The notes under the pieces: model-generated
Database searches by the model: none
Told to the model about the DNA's origin: nothing
What the model saw: only the letters and a program-made list of their open reading frames with translations
Made by a program: the position numbers and the translations under genes
Origin: Platynereis dumerilii
Lineage: Eukaryota > Annelida > Polychaeta > Phyllodocida > Nereididae
Assembly: GCA_026936325.1 (NCBI GenBank)
Contig: JAPTHN010000151.1
Span: 558,001-622,000 of the forward strand
Reading direction: 5' to 3'
Length of the DNA stretch: 64,000 bases
In this document: piece by piece, positions 35,160 to 46,382 of the stretch
Layout: each line of letters opens with the position of its first letter
Position numbering within the stretch: position 1 is the stretch's first letter

Positions 35160-35328
35160 AAAGCAATTTAATAGACCCAAATGTACACGAAATACCAAGA
35201 GTCCAAATTCACATGTTCATCGTCCATCGTCTCCATTGCTTCTGCCGTAGCTGGCCCTGCGCATGCGCCGCTTGCCAGCGACGGCAGCACCCCTGGCGGC
35301 GGTGGGCTTTGCCGCCAGATTCCCTACA
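35160..35328 (-). repeat. 5' LTR
   Basis: It is identical to 26,229-26,397 by eye over all 169 bases. Being at the 5' end of the minus-strand element it should hold the promoter; I see no strong TATA box. A GC-rich half (CTGCCGTCGCTGGCAAGC) is followed by an AT-rich half. Confidence 0.9.
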
Positions 35329-35333
35329 CTATT
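35329..35333. repeat. Target-site duplication of the LTR element (right)
   Basis: CTATT matches 26,224-26,228. Confidence 0.85.
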
Positions 35334-36948
35334 ATTAAATTGCAACCGACCAAATTGAATACAGCTTTACCTTATAAAGACATTTAAACTATGATGCTCA
35401 GTCCTATCTTAAATCTGATTTCCCAATTAACGAACACGAAATGATGGCTTTGACTGAAAACCTTTAATATTAAGTCGGGAGGCATTCACTCACACTGTTG
35501 TCACCAGGTGGAAAATAGCTTGATTATAAAAGCATGAGAACGACAAAATTAGCAATGAAGGAGAAATGAGGAGGCCAAAAGAAAATCGAAAAACATTTTG
35601 ATGAAATGTTGAGAATGGTGATAGTCGGTTTAGAATATCACATTCAGTGCTTTTGACCGCCTTTGAAATATCTTTTGCATGTTTCAAACGTGACAAATAT
35701 GTTGGTGGCAAGATATTAATATATATTTTGCTTTGATATTTGAAGATGATAGTGTCTGATCTGGGACTTCAGTTGATTTTTCATGTTAAATATTATTGTT
35801 GTTATAGTCTATCATGATGATATACTTAGGAGCTGTCATGTCTCATAGCGAATCCATCACTTTAGTTACCCAAATACCAAGCACCAGCAGACTGTAGGTC
35901 GAAGAACATTTTATAGTCAACGATCTGTTTGTGTGAATCATATAAGGCTTTATAACGAGGGGCGTTTCAGAAGTTTGTGATTTTTTGCAAACCTTTATTT
36001 TTGAAGTATCTGAATGAAATTATCACAAAGGAAATTTCAGGTATTTTATTATCCATTTAAACAAAAACATATGCTCGTCTGAACTCTCAGAATGCCCCTA
36101 GTTTCATGTCGCTTTTTGCATTAACTTGCCACCAAGTCGAACTCACATATTTTATGCCAATACAGAACTATTTCAACTTAAATGCTTTGAGAATCTGCTT
36201 CTGCTATAGCAGACTCTTTGGATTTTTTCACAAAGGTTCAGTCACTCTAATCTATGCAACTGCAATCCTCACACAAAGGATTCTAAATCTGGTCACTAAC
36301 CTGTGCAATTGCTGAAGGTCAAAGAAGACTAGAGTAGCAACAACTTTGTGTTCAATGAATACTAGATACTTGCGTATGACTTGACACAGAATAATTCATG
36401 GTGTACACAATTTGTTGCATGAAACCATCTCAAAATAAAATGAATTATGTGTTATAGTATATATATATAATTATATAACTGACAACTAATACTGTTTATA
36501 AAATCTTCTCACTCTCTTATATGGAAAGCACTGTATGTTATCAACCTTATAGAGAAAACATTGCTTGCAAATATTTCACTTGACTTGTTCATACATTTTA
36601 TAAAATGTTCATCCATATTTGAATAGGGCGTAGACTGCAACCAAGTATATGTGTCTGAATCTTGCATGTGCATTATGACTTTTGTTTTCAATAATACACT
36701 CAAATTTTGCCCTTGTTTTATTATATAGAAATAAAACATTGCTTTCGTGTCCTGTGCTTGGCAATAAGAGACTCAAATACAAATAAATCGTTATGAGATT
36801 GAAAAATATCAAATTTCCCATCTTTTATTCTTAATATGCACCGCTCTTTAGACTGTTTATAGAATCTCCACACTTGGCCCTTTTGATCTTTCCAGCCAAC
36901 TCTTACATGTACATCAGAGAATCTTTTCATCTTGAATTGCTCCATCTA

Positions 36949-36998
36949 GACTACGTTTGTCCAGCTTCCAGTGTAGATCATCTGATCAATGTGAGCCT
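36949..36998 (+). repeat. Core motif, copy 7
   Basis: It reads GACTACGTTTGTCCAGCTTC then CAGTGTAGATCATCTGATC; counterpart of copy 5. Confidence 0.8.
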
Positions 36999-37722
36999 AT
37001 CAACTGCTCTTGTCACGTTGGTGTATCATTACTTCAATCACCAGTGGTAAATTATGCAGATTTCGTCATCCTGTCACCAGGAAGGTTAAATGATAAGCAC
37101 TTGGAATGATGAAGTCTGTAACTCCACCCTTCTTCCGTCCGGTTTCAGTACATAAAATGTGAAAATAAAATGAGGTGGATGCGTTTGCTTTCAACTCGAG
37201 AGAGGAGCATTAAATTAGACACAGTCAATAGCTTTTGTTACACCCACAGCAACACTCCAGATGGCCAGGTTGCCCAATCAGAGCTACATCATTGTAAACA
37301 CATTAAGCTGTCACAGAATCTGACGGTAATCAAAAGACCAATGTCTTTGCCTAAAAATGTGGCTATAGGACACAGGCAATACTCTGATATTGATTGTCTC
37401 CCATGATGCAATACCAAGCTTAAACTCCACAATTTTTGTTTGTTTTTGCCACAGCTGGAAATAGTTTTAAGCTGAACCCATCAATGTCCCGAACAAATTG
37501 AATTCACCAAACCAAAATTAATTTGGCTGCCATTAGAGTATTGTGGATGATCAAGCAACAGCCAGAAGCCTCTGCCAAGACTTCTATGACATTCTTTACA
37601 GCTTGTTCATTGGTAGCAATGAGGAGATATAGGACACATTTGCGACAAATGAATGGACGATACACTGACGATGTTGAGATAGAGATAAGAATTATGGGCT
37701 TATGGCATCTGGGAAGTACCAT

Positions 37723-38299
37723 GAGCGCAATGAGTGTTATGAAGGAAATTGACAACCAAAAAAGATCGCCACTGGAGCAAAAGGAAAGCCTTATGTAATG
37801 CTATTTAAATTTAACAACATCTGGAAACGAAAAGAAATATATTATCTAAGAAGCAAACTGAAAGGAACTGGTGTACATGTGAATGAAAATTTGAATAAAG
37901 AGGAGAAGGTAATTTGCTACAAATGCAGGACTTTTAAAAAAAGAAGACAAAATTGTAGCCACATGGACAAAAGATCTGAAAATCATCTGTAAAAAAAGGA
38001 ACATGAAAAAATAACAATTGAAAGTTCAGATGATCTTCAAACTTTTCTAGATACCCTAAGTTGGAAAAATGCGCCTATACAATTGCATCAATGAAATTTA
38101 ATATTTCAATGAGGAATTTCTTAGATACTTGGAATTACTTGAATAATGCAATTATTTATTGATGTGTTCTTTAAAAATGATTGTAATCTAATATGTATAT
38201 TATCTTTGTTTAATGTTAATATTTATTATGAACTAATTATTATTCTACCTATATATGAAATTATCTTGTCACATTGTAATTATGGTGCCATCATATAAT
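37723..38299 (+). mobile_element. LINE ORF1 fragment and 3' region
   Basis: Block A lacks this segment. ACCAT flanks the combined insertion (37,718-37,722 and 38,592-38,596). The translated parts NQKRSPLEQKE, LFKFNNIWKRKEIYYLRSKL and KGTGVHVNENLNKEEK match the pattern of LINE ORF1-type proteins common in invertebrates (basic -WKRREI-, then LKGTGIFINEDLT). A second frame adds ATWTKDLKIICKK. At least two frame changes are needed, one near 37,796 and one near 37,955, so it is a pseudogene. AT-rich sequence without coding follows to the next element. Confidence 0.65.
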
Positions 38300-38307
38300 A
38301 AACAAAC

Positions 38308-38567
38308 CATAGAAATACATAGAACGGACATGAGGCTGTATGATGCCACCTCAAGATGAGGTCACCAAATCCGCCATATTGGAACTGCCCTGAGACATGA
38401 CGTCACAATAAACTTATTATGATGTGACGTCATGCCATTGTTATAAGTGACATCACAGTTATTGATGACGTCACGGTCCATTGTGCCAATATTCAGGGCA
38501 GTTCCAAGATGGTGGATTTGGTTGCTTCATCTGCCAGAGCCTCATGTCCCTTCTATGTATTTCTATG
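38308..38567. mobile_element. MITE with 8-bp target duplication (260 bp)
   Basis: The inverted ends begin CATAGAAATACATAGAA and continue to GACATGAGGCT. AAACAAAC is duplicated at 38,300-38,307 and 38,568-38,575. An 8-bp duplication suggests hAT or a similar superfamily, but the ends are not diagnostic. The interior has repeated TGACGTCA palindromes and GGGCAGTTCC in inverted copies. It sits directly on the 3' end of the LINE fragment. Confidence 0.85.
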
Positions 38568-39784
38568 AAACAAACAGACAAAACAAACAAAACCATAATT
38601 TCAGAGGAAACCCACATATGCCAACTCTGTGATATTTACATTATAGGAGAGCCATAAACCAACACCCAATTCCAGGCCACCAGTATGATGATATGTGCTT
38701 ATCATACAGATCAACCATATGGTTGCTCAGTGTATTCTTCTATTTCTGACTGCTATTGTCCAGGACCTTATCTCCCCCATTCTTCATTCCTACTCTCCCT
38801 TATATCCTCCCTTATTTTCTCTGCCTGCCTCAGTCAAATCAGGATATCATACTAATGCCCACATTCTCCACTATTATCCATGCTCACTGATTAATGGCAA
38901 TTGGGTATTGTGACATTGTGGGTGTAGGTCCTTTATAACATACGCAAACCCATGGGACACAAAGGCATTTTCCCGGATTTTACAAAATCACCAACACATG
39001 GTCGAAAATTTATGGCGACAAGCATACAAGATCAAGCTAAAGAGGAACATTTGCTTTCAACTGCAGTTAATGAGGAATGTGTGTGGTTGAAATTAAATAA
39101 ATGTCAATGATTTCATTACTCAAGTCGAAATAAGATTGACATTTAAAGAAATGCTACTCGGTAACCATTATCCACAACCAAAGTATCTAATTGCAGCTGA
39201 CTTCCTGACTGAGCATGATGGCCTTGTGACTTTCATGGTTTCTGATATGAATGAATTACAATGATCAGACATCTTTGTAAGATTAATTCCTAATTTCCAA
39301 AAGTAAGTTATCTAGTCGCCATGTCCATAGGAGCTCATAGGTAACATTGTTTCAACAAATGAGAGAAGACAGATGGAAAGTCACTTGATGTCATGACTGC
39401 ATGGGACGCAGAGATCGAATGGCCATCGTCCTAATGCACACTTTACGCGTTGCTTTTCTCTTGTCTCCAGGAATAATCATCTGGACGGACAGTTGGCACA
39501 TTTCTGTCTGTCTATCACCTTATATCAGTGTGTGTTTCTGGATTAACACAAAGATGCTCTTTCACAACGGAAATATGTCAACATGCCGCATTTAGATCTA
39601 TCGTGAGTGTTTCAGTGTCAGATTGTTTAGCCAAAAGATCAATATTGTAATATTGTCCTTGATTGCATTGAAATAGACAAAGGCAGATTGTAACATGCAA
39701 AGCTAGCAGGGGTATATAAAGAAATTTCCTGCATGGTATAACATGCGGCGAATAAGTGGCCTCAACCATACGTCACTGAAAGAA

Positions 39785-40040
39785 TAAGAATAAGAACAAA
39801 TTTTATTTATTCTCGAGTATAATAAGCAAGTAACATGGCCTAATTGGTAGGTGCACTTGTCACCTGGCTTTGAGGGCATGGGTTCACATTTTACCCCGGA
39901 ACTCACTTTAGTCCGAACCCATGGGACATTTAATGGAGGTGGGTTGTATCCAGTATTCTATGCTAGGGCAACTGAAAGACCGTGGGCATCCCTGAATTAA
40001 TAGGGTATGTTCCAGACGGTGGTCACCAAAACTGAAAAGT
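39785..40040 (+). mobile_element. Possible tRNA-derived SINE
   Basis: TGGCCTAATTGGTAGG (39,836) resembles a pol III A box, and GGTTCACATTTTACC (39,881) resembles a B box at the expected distance. No matching copy occurs elsewhere in the window, so the call rests on these two boxes alone. Confidence 0.4.
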
Positions 40041-40965
40041 GCTGCTCTCTCTACTAAAGAAAAGATGGAGGTTGAGCTACCCCGACTTAGCCAGGGTGTT
40101 GAATTGTATTGTGAGACCTCAAGAAATTTAATCGCAATGTCGCAAAACCAACTTCAGAAATCAAAGAACAATATTCCATTAAAACTTTTTTCAACCATTT
40201 AAAAAGTTACAGATTAAATTTATAATGTTGTCTGACAAAACATTAATTTGTCTGACGGGAACTCTCTCTCCGTCAGACAAAACGTCTGACCAAAGTCAAT
40301 ATGCTTTCACGTGCACTTATTGGACCTTGATATCCATGTTAAATAAAATTTACATGAGTCTTCAAATTGGTGTATCATTATAACTGCCGATAGTCTTTTC
40401 TTTTGCAGAAACAAAAGAAAGGGTTACCAACTTTCCGAACCTACCCAATAGTTAAGCCTATGGTAATTAAATTGCAATTTGAGTTGTAAATTGAGGCATG
40501 GCATTCTAATGGAATTCAAGCCCAAAATGCATGTTGTTGCTTTTGACAATAGATGTTGTTTGCCACATTGTTAACATGCCATTGTTGAATGCAGCATCTA
40601 TCATGTTCATGGGCCTATAATTCATTAGTTTCAAATGCCTGCAATTTATTATGTTATTGTGAGCAGTTATCAAAGTTTATGACAATTTAATTTGTCATTT
40701 CTGAAAAGGCTAAAGCAGTAAAACTGCCACACATACACAAATGCATTCCTATAAATTGGGACTGCCCGTAACAGACAAATCATTGAATACCCGATCACGT
40801 GATCTGCCAACCTTGGTCAATGCCACGGGCCTTGACAGGTGTTTTGTTCCATAATTTTAACAATGCCACATTCAGAATGAACTGTTCAAAATTACCTTCG
40901 CATTTCTCTTGAGGCTGACAAGTAATAGAGCTTTGTTTCATGTAATTCTTGCATTGAAAAGTTTT

Positions 40966-43076
40966 GCATGTTAGCAGAGAAAGCCATTTGACATGTCATG
41001 TTACTCAAAAATAATGAAGAATTTTTATGTTGTAGTTCCGCTGTTTTTTTTAGAATTATGATGTTGTATATGTAGGTTTGCCAATTGAGAGACTCGACCG
41101 TGGTGTCAAGCTTTGGCAATTGCTAGTGTCTTCTAAAATCTAGCTTCAAATTCTAACTCCTTTCATGGGATTGGCGAGCTGGCCTAGCTAATTTCAGCAC
41201 TTGACTCTTGATCTCTTTCACAGACACGTCTTCTTCTCTGTAGCTGCCTGATTAAGTTTGTCTAGCTTTCAGAGTGAATAATCTGATAACTGCTAGTCTC
41301 CTGTCTGATTGCTGTAGGGCAATCCAGTTTGAAGCTATTCAGTCTTCACTGTCTTTTGTCCACCGCTGTGGGAGACTAACCAGGAATTCATGGAATTACA
41401 AACGATAACAAACAGCTCTATTCTGCTTTGTTGGGAAAATTCTCTTTTTTTACACAATTGCATTCTCTCAACAGCATTAGTGCATTATTTAAGACTATCT
41501 AACCCCTTTACTGGCACATGAGAAGATCAGTTTTAGGTAGGGCAAGTCATGTATAATACAACTGCTGTTAATGTACTTGTACTAGTCAGTAAAAGTACAT
41601 GTACAACTGTAATTATGATAAGTAGAGGAACAGTAAATTTTATATGGCAACCATCTGTTGCAACAGTCACCTTAACCCTTATTTTTGAATTTCCTAACCT
41701 TCCTTTCTTCAGAGATTATCTTGGAGCCTCATTTTTCATCTGAGAATAGCAATTACATGTATACTAAATAAGACTTACTCTCTCCAACGGCCACTAAGAG
41801 CTACTTTGATTCTCAGTCAAGTGCCACATAAAGGTCATTGGCACCGAACAGGCGATTGCTCTAACGTTCTGGGCAATTAACAGTCCACGGTCAAAAGTTA
41901 GTCTACTTTTGCAAACTTTAAGACACTTACCAAATTCTACCCATGTGATTGAGGTTAGTCCAAGGAGTTATAGTCCCTGAATAATTAAGCATTATTTTGA
42001 AAGCAAAGTGACATCATTAATGGGTTAGTCGTACAGCTTATTAGGCAAGAGAAGTTTCTCATAGTCAAAATATATTCTGAATTTGGTGCATGCTTACCTA
42101 CAATCATTAGAACTTACCGTAAACTTCGCTTGTAACAATTTGTAAGTAAAAAACATAGTATTCAACTATTTACTGCAAATGTAATCACACTGGTATAATA
42201 TAAGTAATACTGATCGGAATACACACATTTGTAATCTGGGAAGAATCAACATTATTTTTTGCTGTGCCCATCCTATGTCAATTAATTGCTGGCTCATCAA
42301 GTCAGATGACATACACCATAATTATATGCCTCCACCTTGATATGTTATGCACAATATGATCTTCTATTTCTGACCCATATTGTCCTAGCCCACATCTCAC
42401 AACCCTTAATTCCAGTCTCCATTATTTTCTATCATTGTCTGAGCAAAACCGGGACTATGGTTTTCATCTGCCTAATGCCCACATTCTCTGCTATCAGCCT
42501 GCTACGTTGATGAATGTCCACTGTGTACACTGCATTGTTAGGTTTCTATCTTGCAGGAGCCCGGGTATGAATAGACCTGAGAGCCCATCAGACAAAAAGG
42601 CCACTGTGAATTATTTCCAATATTCAGGTCAGTAAATGTTTCACAGCATTGGCGTGCTAGTTGTGCTGTGGTACCCTAGATGGGAGAGCAGTTCACAGGA
42701 ATCATTTGGTGAGGAGAGAAACTCATTGCATCAGGTGTCCCTACATGTCGTTACAACCCTGAGCTTGCCTGGTGCTTTGTTCATCTGGGAAAATTCCAGA
42801 CACCTTTGGAGCCAGGAGCCTCCAAGTAAAAGGAACTGAGAAAATGTTATTACAAGAGAACCAATACTTAAAATGTCTTAATAAATACCACCACAACCCT
42901 GAAATAGCATCTAAAAAAGCACCATTCCTCAGTTTCCATCATTCATTCTTCTTTGTCTCACTTCCTTTATTTCATCAGTAAATGTCTTGTTGTTATGTTT
43001 AATACGTATAATAAATTAAGCATGCAAACTCATTTCTTTATGAGCATTTTAATAAAACAATGAATAAGCTACAGTA
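40966..43076. repeat. Decayed tandem unit, first of the right-hand series
   Basis: Landmarks in order: TTTATGTTGTAGTTCCGCTG (41,022), core motif (41,250), TTTTATATGGCAACCATCTG (41,638), GATTGAGGTTAGTCCAAGGA (41,948), TTCTATTTCTGACCCATATTG (42,362), ACTATGGTTTTCATCTGCCT (42,453) and GGTGAGGAGAGAAACTCATT (42,708). The same order returns three to four more times to the right. A 66-codon frame over the SEQNRDYGFHLPNAHILCYQ segment reappears only in part in other units, so I do not call a gene. Confidence 0.75.
41250..41302 (+). repeat. Core motif, copy 8, with hairpin stem
   Basis: It reads GATTAAGTTTGTCTAGCTTT then CAGAGTGAATAATCTGATAAC; AGTCTCC at 41,295 pairs with GGAGACT at 41,371. Confidence 0.85.
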
Positions 43077-44110
43077 GGTCCCAAATTATTACGCAAGTTG
43101 GTTTTTTTATGATATCTCAAAAACAAATAAACACATTTCAAAATCTGTGCCACATAACAATTTGTGTTCCATGAAGGCAATATCCTGTAAGTTTTGTCCA
43201 ATTCTGGTGGTGCAGTGAGGAGTTACGCCACAGAGCACCATATACCATGTTTTTCGATGTCCCAAATTATTATGCAAATGTAAGAAAAAGTGATCTAAAA
43301 GTACCAAAATTATCTATTAATCCTCTAAACACTTACCTCTTGATGTTTAATGAAAAATAGAAAAATGGTTATTTTCGTGACCAAGAAATCAACATAAAAC
43401 CTCTTCATTGGAATAACATTGAAATGACCATTTTTCTTGAATATAAAGCCTCCTCTGTTGTTTTTAAAAAATGTCTAACACAACCAATTCACATAACAAT
43501 ATACCTTAGAGACTATGATGTTATCCTGTGTAAAGATGAACCAATTCCCCTTTCTCTACAAAGCATAACAAAAAGTCAAAAATGAGTGCTTCTATTTTTA
43601 ATTAGCATTGCCGTCAATGCAAGCCCAATCTCAATCATTTTATTTAAAGATATTGTTCATGTTTATGGGTCGAAATGGCTTCTCTTTAATTTTGGGAAAA
43701 GTTCTAACCTTGTCTGTCTAGGAGAAGCTTTTTAATGCAAGAAGTTAGTAATTTCAATGTTATTTCAATGCAGGGGAATATTATGGATTCCTTCGTTATT
43801 AAAGCAACAATTTTTGAAACGAAGGTTCTGTTTTTCATTGAACATTAAGGGGTAAGTGTTTAGAGGATTAATAGATTATTTTGGTACTTTTAGATCACTT
43901 TTTCTTACATTTGCATAATAATTGGGACATCGAAAAATAGGGTATATGGTGCTCTGTGGCGTAACTCCTCACTGCTCCACCAGAATTGGACAAAACTTAC
44001 ACGACATTGCCTTCATGGAACACAAATTGTTTTGTGGGTAGGATTTTAAAATGTAATTAGTAGTTTTTGAGATATCATAAAAAAACCAACTAGCATAATA
44101 ATTTGGAACC
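43077..44110. mobile_element. Tc1/mariner-like fold-back element (about 1.03 kb)
   Basis: The inverted ends are GGTCCCAAATTATTACGC and GGTTCCAAATTATTATGC, and the arms stay complementary for roughly 250 bp (TTTTTTTATGATATCTC, AGTTACGCCACAGAGCACCA, GTAAGAAAAAGTGATC, TTAATCCTCTAAACACTTAC). The neighbouring unit at 50,480-50,530 is uninterrupted here, confirming an insertion. A TA duplication is seen only on the left, so the family call is tentative. Non-coding. Confidence 0.75.
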
Positions 44111-44239
44111 AGTTTCACTCATTGACCGCAATACAAGCAACTATATTAGTTTGACTGCAAAGCCAGCCTTTATGCCATCATTGTAACATTTGTAGCATCC
44201 TGGAAATTACACTGCCAAAGGCACACTTCCTGGACTTAA

Positions 44240-45061
44240 GGTGGCTCCCTACTCATGCAAAGTGGTCGTTAGCGCAGATTGATTCCCTATCTATCGTAAC
44301 GTCACCACTGTGCTGACACTGCTTCAAGTTCTTTTTTTAATTTTGAGAATTTCATGCGTCGACCACTTCGTTTGTAATTTGTGCCACTTCTGTTTGGGTT
44401 AGAGACTTCTCGTTTGGAGCATTAGATGCGCTAAGAAGAGTACTATATACAGCCGGAGATTCAACTTGATACTCAAAAGAGAAAATTTTTACAGGCGATT
44501 TTCGGCAAGCAGGTCTAATTTCTCAAAAATGACTTTGTGATATAAATAAATGTTTATATCAATTTGAAGTGCGGTAGGAAGGCTTGTCTATATCATCATG
44601 TTGTTCCCAACTATTTTTGGAAATAAATGACAAAGAAATGAAAAATCCTATCCCGTCAATTTTTTTTAGCGCCATGGTTTATAAAAAAAGTTAAAATTGT
44701 TAAAATCGAAACTTATATTCCAAACACTTTGGAAAGTCCTTTAAACTAAATATATCTCTCTGAAATTGTAATCACCTTTTCCATGAAAGTGTCTTCTTTA
44801 ATTTCATGCTTCATTGCATAGTATGGGATGCATGACCACTAAATGGCAGAAAAAACTTCACAGTAGGAAAAATAAGAAATTTTTTTTAGTTTTTCAGGTT
44901 TGCCTGGACTGACTTTCTGGTACATAACCCCAAATATTTTTTTTAAAAGGCTGGTAGCGACCACTTTTGTTTACATATCCTTGCTATAAACTATATTTTG
45001 GATCATTCTAAACTGTTTTTAAGAAATCCTATCTTCGAAAGTTCACGAGTATCGAGCCACC
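44240..45061. mobile_element. TTAA-target non-autonomous DNA element (822 bp)
   Basis: The ends GGTGGCTC and GAGCCACC are inverted, with matches continuing (TACTC-TG). TTAA lies on both sides (44,236-44,239 and 45,062-45,065). The unit at 50,630 has the empty site (GGACTTAAAAGCGCTTAGC). TTAA targets are used by piggyBac and Kolobok transposases. No transposase is present. Confidence 0.85.
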
Positions 45062-45239
45062 TTAAAAGCTCTTAGCTTCCACTTACTTCAAACCGCATTA
45101 GTCTCCTCAATCTAAAGATTAAGTAAACTGTCAATGATTGACACTCACTTGAGGCTACCGTTAATTTCGCCCAGTTTTACCCTGTAGTGGTCGATTGGAG
45201 TGCCAAAGAAGATGAAGTACACACATACCATATATGCTC

Positions 45240-45290
45240 GATTAAGTTTGTCTGGCTGTCAGAGTGAATAATCGATAGCAGTGAGTCTCC
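45240..45290 (+). repeat. Core motif, copy 9, with hairpin stem
   Basis: It reads GATTAAGTTTGTCTGGCTGT then CAGAGTGAATAATCGATAGC. AGTCTCC (45,284) pairs with GGAGACT (45,361). Confidence 0.85.
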
Positions 45291-46085
45291 TGTCTGATCG
45301 GTGTAGGGCAATCCAGTTGGAGACCATTTTGTTTTCGCCTTTTTTTTCCTCACCAGTGTGGGAGACTAACAAAGATTACAGGGAGTTACGAAAGATGACA
45401 AACTGCTGTGTCCAGCTTTGGTGCACAAATTATTGTTTTACAAACTTTCTTTCACTCAAAGGCAATGGTTCATCATGGAGATTTTAAATTCCTTTGCAAG
45501 ATCAGTTTAACAATATTTATATGGCCAATATGGGACAGGTTGATATGTAAACATGTAGTACTATGATATGGCTAGATCCCGAAGTATTGGCACACTATTC
45601 ACTATATTTGTAATTGCACTTTTACAAATAAAATGTTAGCAGGGAAAGCCATTTGACAAGTCATATCACTCAACAATGAGGTCATGAGATACTGATTGAC
45701 AAATTGATACATCATTTCAATATTTCAAGATTTATATAAGCTTTGAGTTCTTCATTTCTGTGTAAAACAATGAACAATGTATATTTCTGATGTATATCAC
45801 ATAAAGCCTTGCTCTGCAATTGTTGCTTGCTGGATCGTTTTTGGAAAATAATGAAGATTTTTTATGTAGTAGTTCCGCTGCTTTTTTTAGAATTATGATG
45901 TTGTATATGTAGGTTTGCCATTTTTACACCCGACCGTGGTGTCAAGCTTTGGCGATTGCTAGTGTCTTCTAAAATCTAGCTTCAAATTCTAACTCCTTTC
46001 ATGGGAGTGGCGAGCTGGACCAGCTAATTTCAGCACTTGACTCTTGATCTCTTTCATAGACTCGTCTTCTTCTGTGTAGCTGCCT

Positions 46086-46138
46086 GATTAAGTTTGTCTA
46101 GCATTCAGAGTGAATAATCTGATAACTGCAAGTCTCCT
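46086..46138 (+). repeat. Core motif, copy 10, with hairpin stem
   Basis: It reads GATTAAGTTTGTCTAGCATT then CAGAGTGAATAATCTGATAAC. AGTCTCC (46,131) pairs with GGAGACT (46,207). Confidence 0.85.
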
Positions 46139-46382
46139 GTCTGATTGGTGTAGGGCAATCCAGTTTGAAGCTATTTAGTCTTCGCCGTCTTTTGTCCACC
46201 GCTGTGGGAGACTAACCAAGAATTCATAGAATTACAAATGATAGCAAACAGCACTATTCTGCTTTGTTGGGAATTTTTTTTTTTTTTTACAGAATTTTAT
46301 TCTCTCAGCAGCATTAGTGCATTATTGAAGACTATCTAATCCCTTTACAGGCACATGTCAGATCAGTTTGCCTATATAGGGC

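Larger units (their letters stand above)
26229..35328 (-). mobile_element. Non-autonomous LTR retrotransposon, Gypsy-type (LARD-like), about 9.1 kb
   Basis: The element has identical 169-bp LTRs, each beginning TGTAGGG on the minus strand, and a 5-bp target duplication. The minus-strand primer site TGGTGTCAGAA starts two bases after the 5' LTR and a purine tract precedes the 3' LTR. LTR size, TG start and tRNA-Leu-type primer fit the Gypsy group, perhaps Mag/Steamer-like (inference). I see no protease, reverse transcriptase, RNase H or integrase in any frame, only one long ORF and several tandem arrays. It therefore must have moved with proteins of another element. Identical LTRs imply a recent insertion. 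The element is structurally whole at its ends but not self-sufficient. It is visibly GC-richer than its surroundings. Confidence 0.9.
35530..40965. repeat. Segmental duplication block B (paralogue of 12.1-18.7 kb)
   Basis: It is colinear with block A and serves as its empty-site reference at 37,505-37,520 and at about 39,020. It carries its own insertions (37,723-38,591 and probably the SINE-like segment at 39,785). A CGAGGGGCGTTTCAGAAG scrap at 35,956 resembles the mariner-like end at 47,907. No conserved gene. Confidence 0.85.
45062..46382. repeat. End of one decayed unit and start of the next
   Basis: 45,180-45,640 matches 50,740-51,200 closely (CAAAGAAGATGAAGTACACA, GGTTCATCATGGAGATTT, GTAGTACTATGATATGG). 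45,640-46,380 matches 40,975-41,545 and 20,760-21,390. No gene. Confidence 0.75.

Noticed and set aside
42510-42580. Box C/D snoRNA-like signal (TTGATGAATG followed by CCTGAG about 80 bases later)
   Set aside because: The base before the C box is wrong in all copies, there is no terminal stem, and spacing is not kept between units.
42435-42635. Conserved-looking SEQNxDYGFHLPNAHILCYQ peptide in tandem units
   Set aside because: Found at 42.4 and 52.1 kb, but other copies (49.7, 58.0 and 59.0 kb) shift frame or change the sequence, so selection on protein is unlikely.
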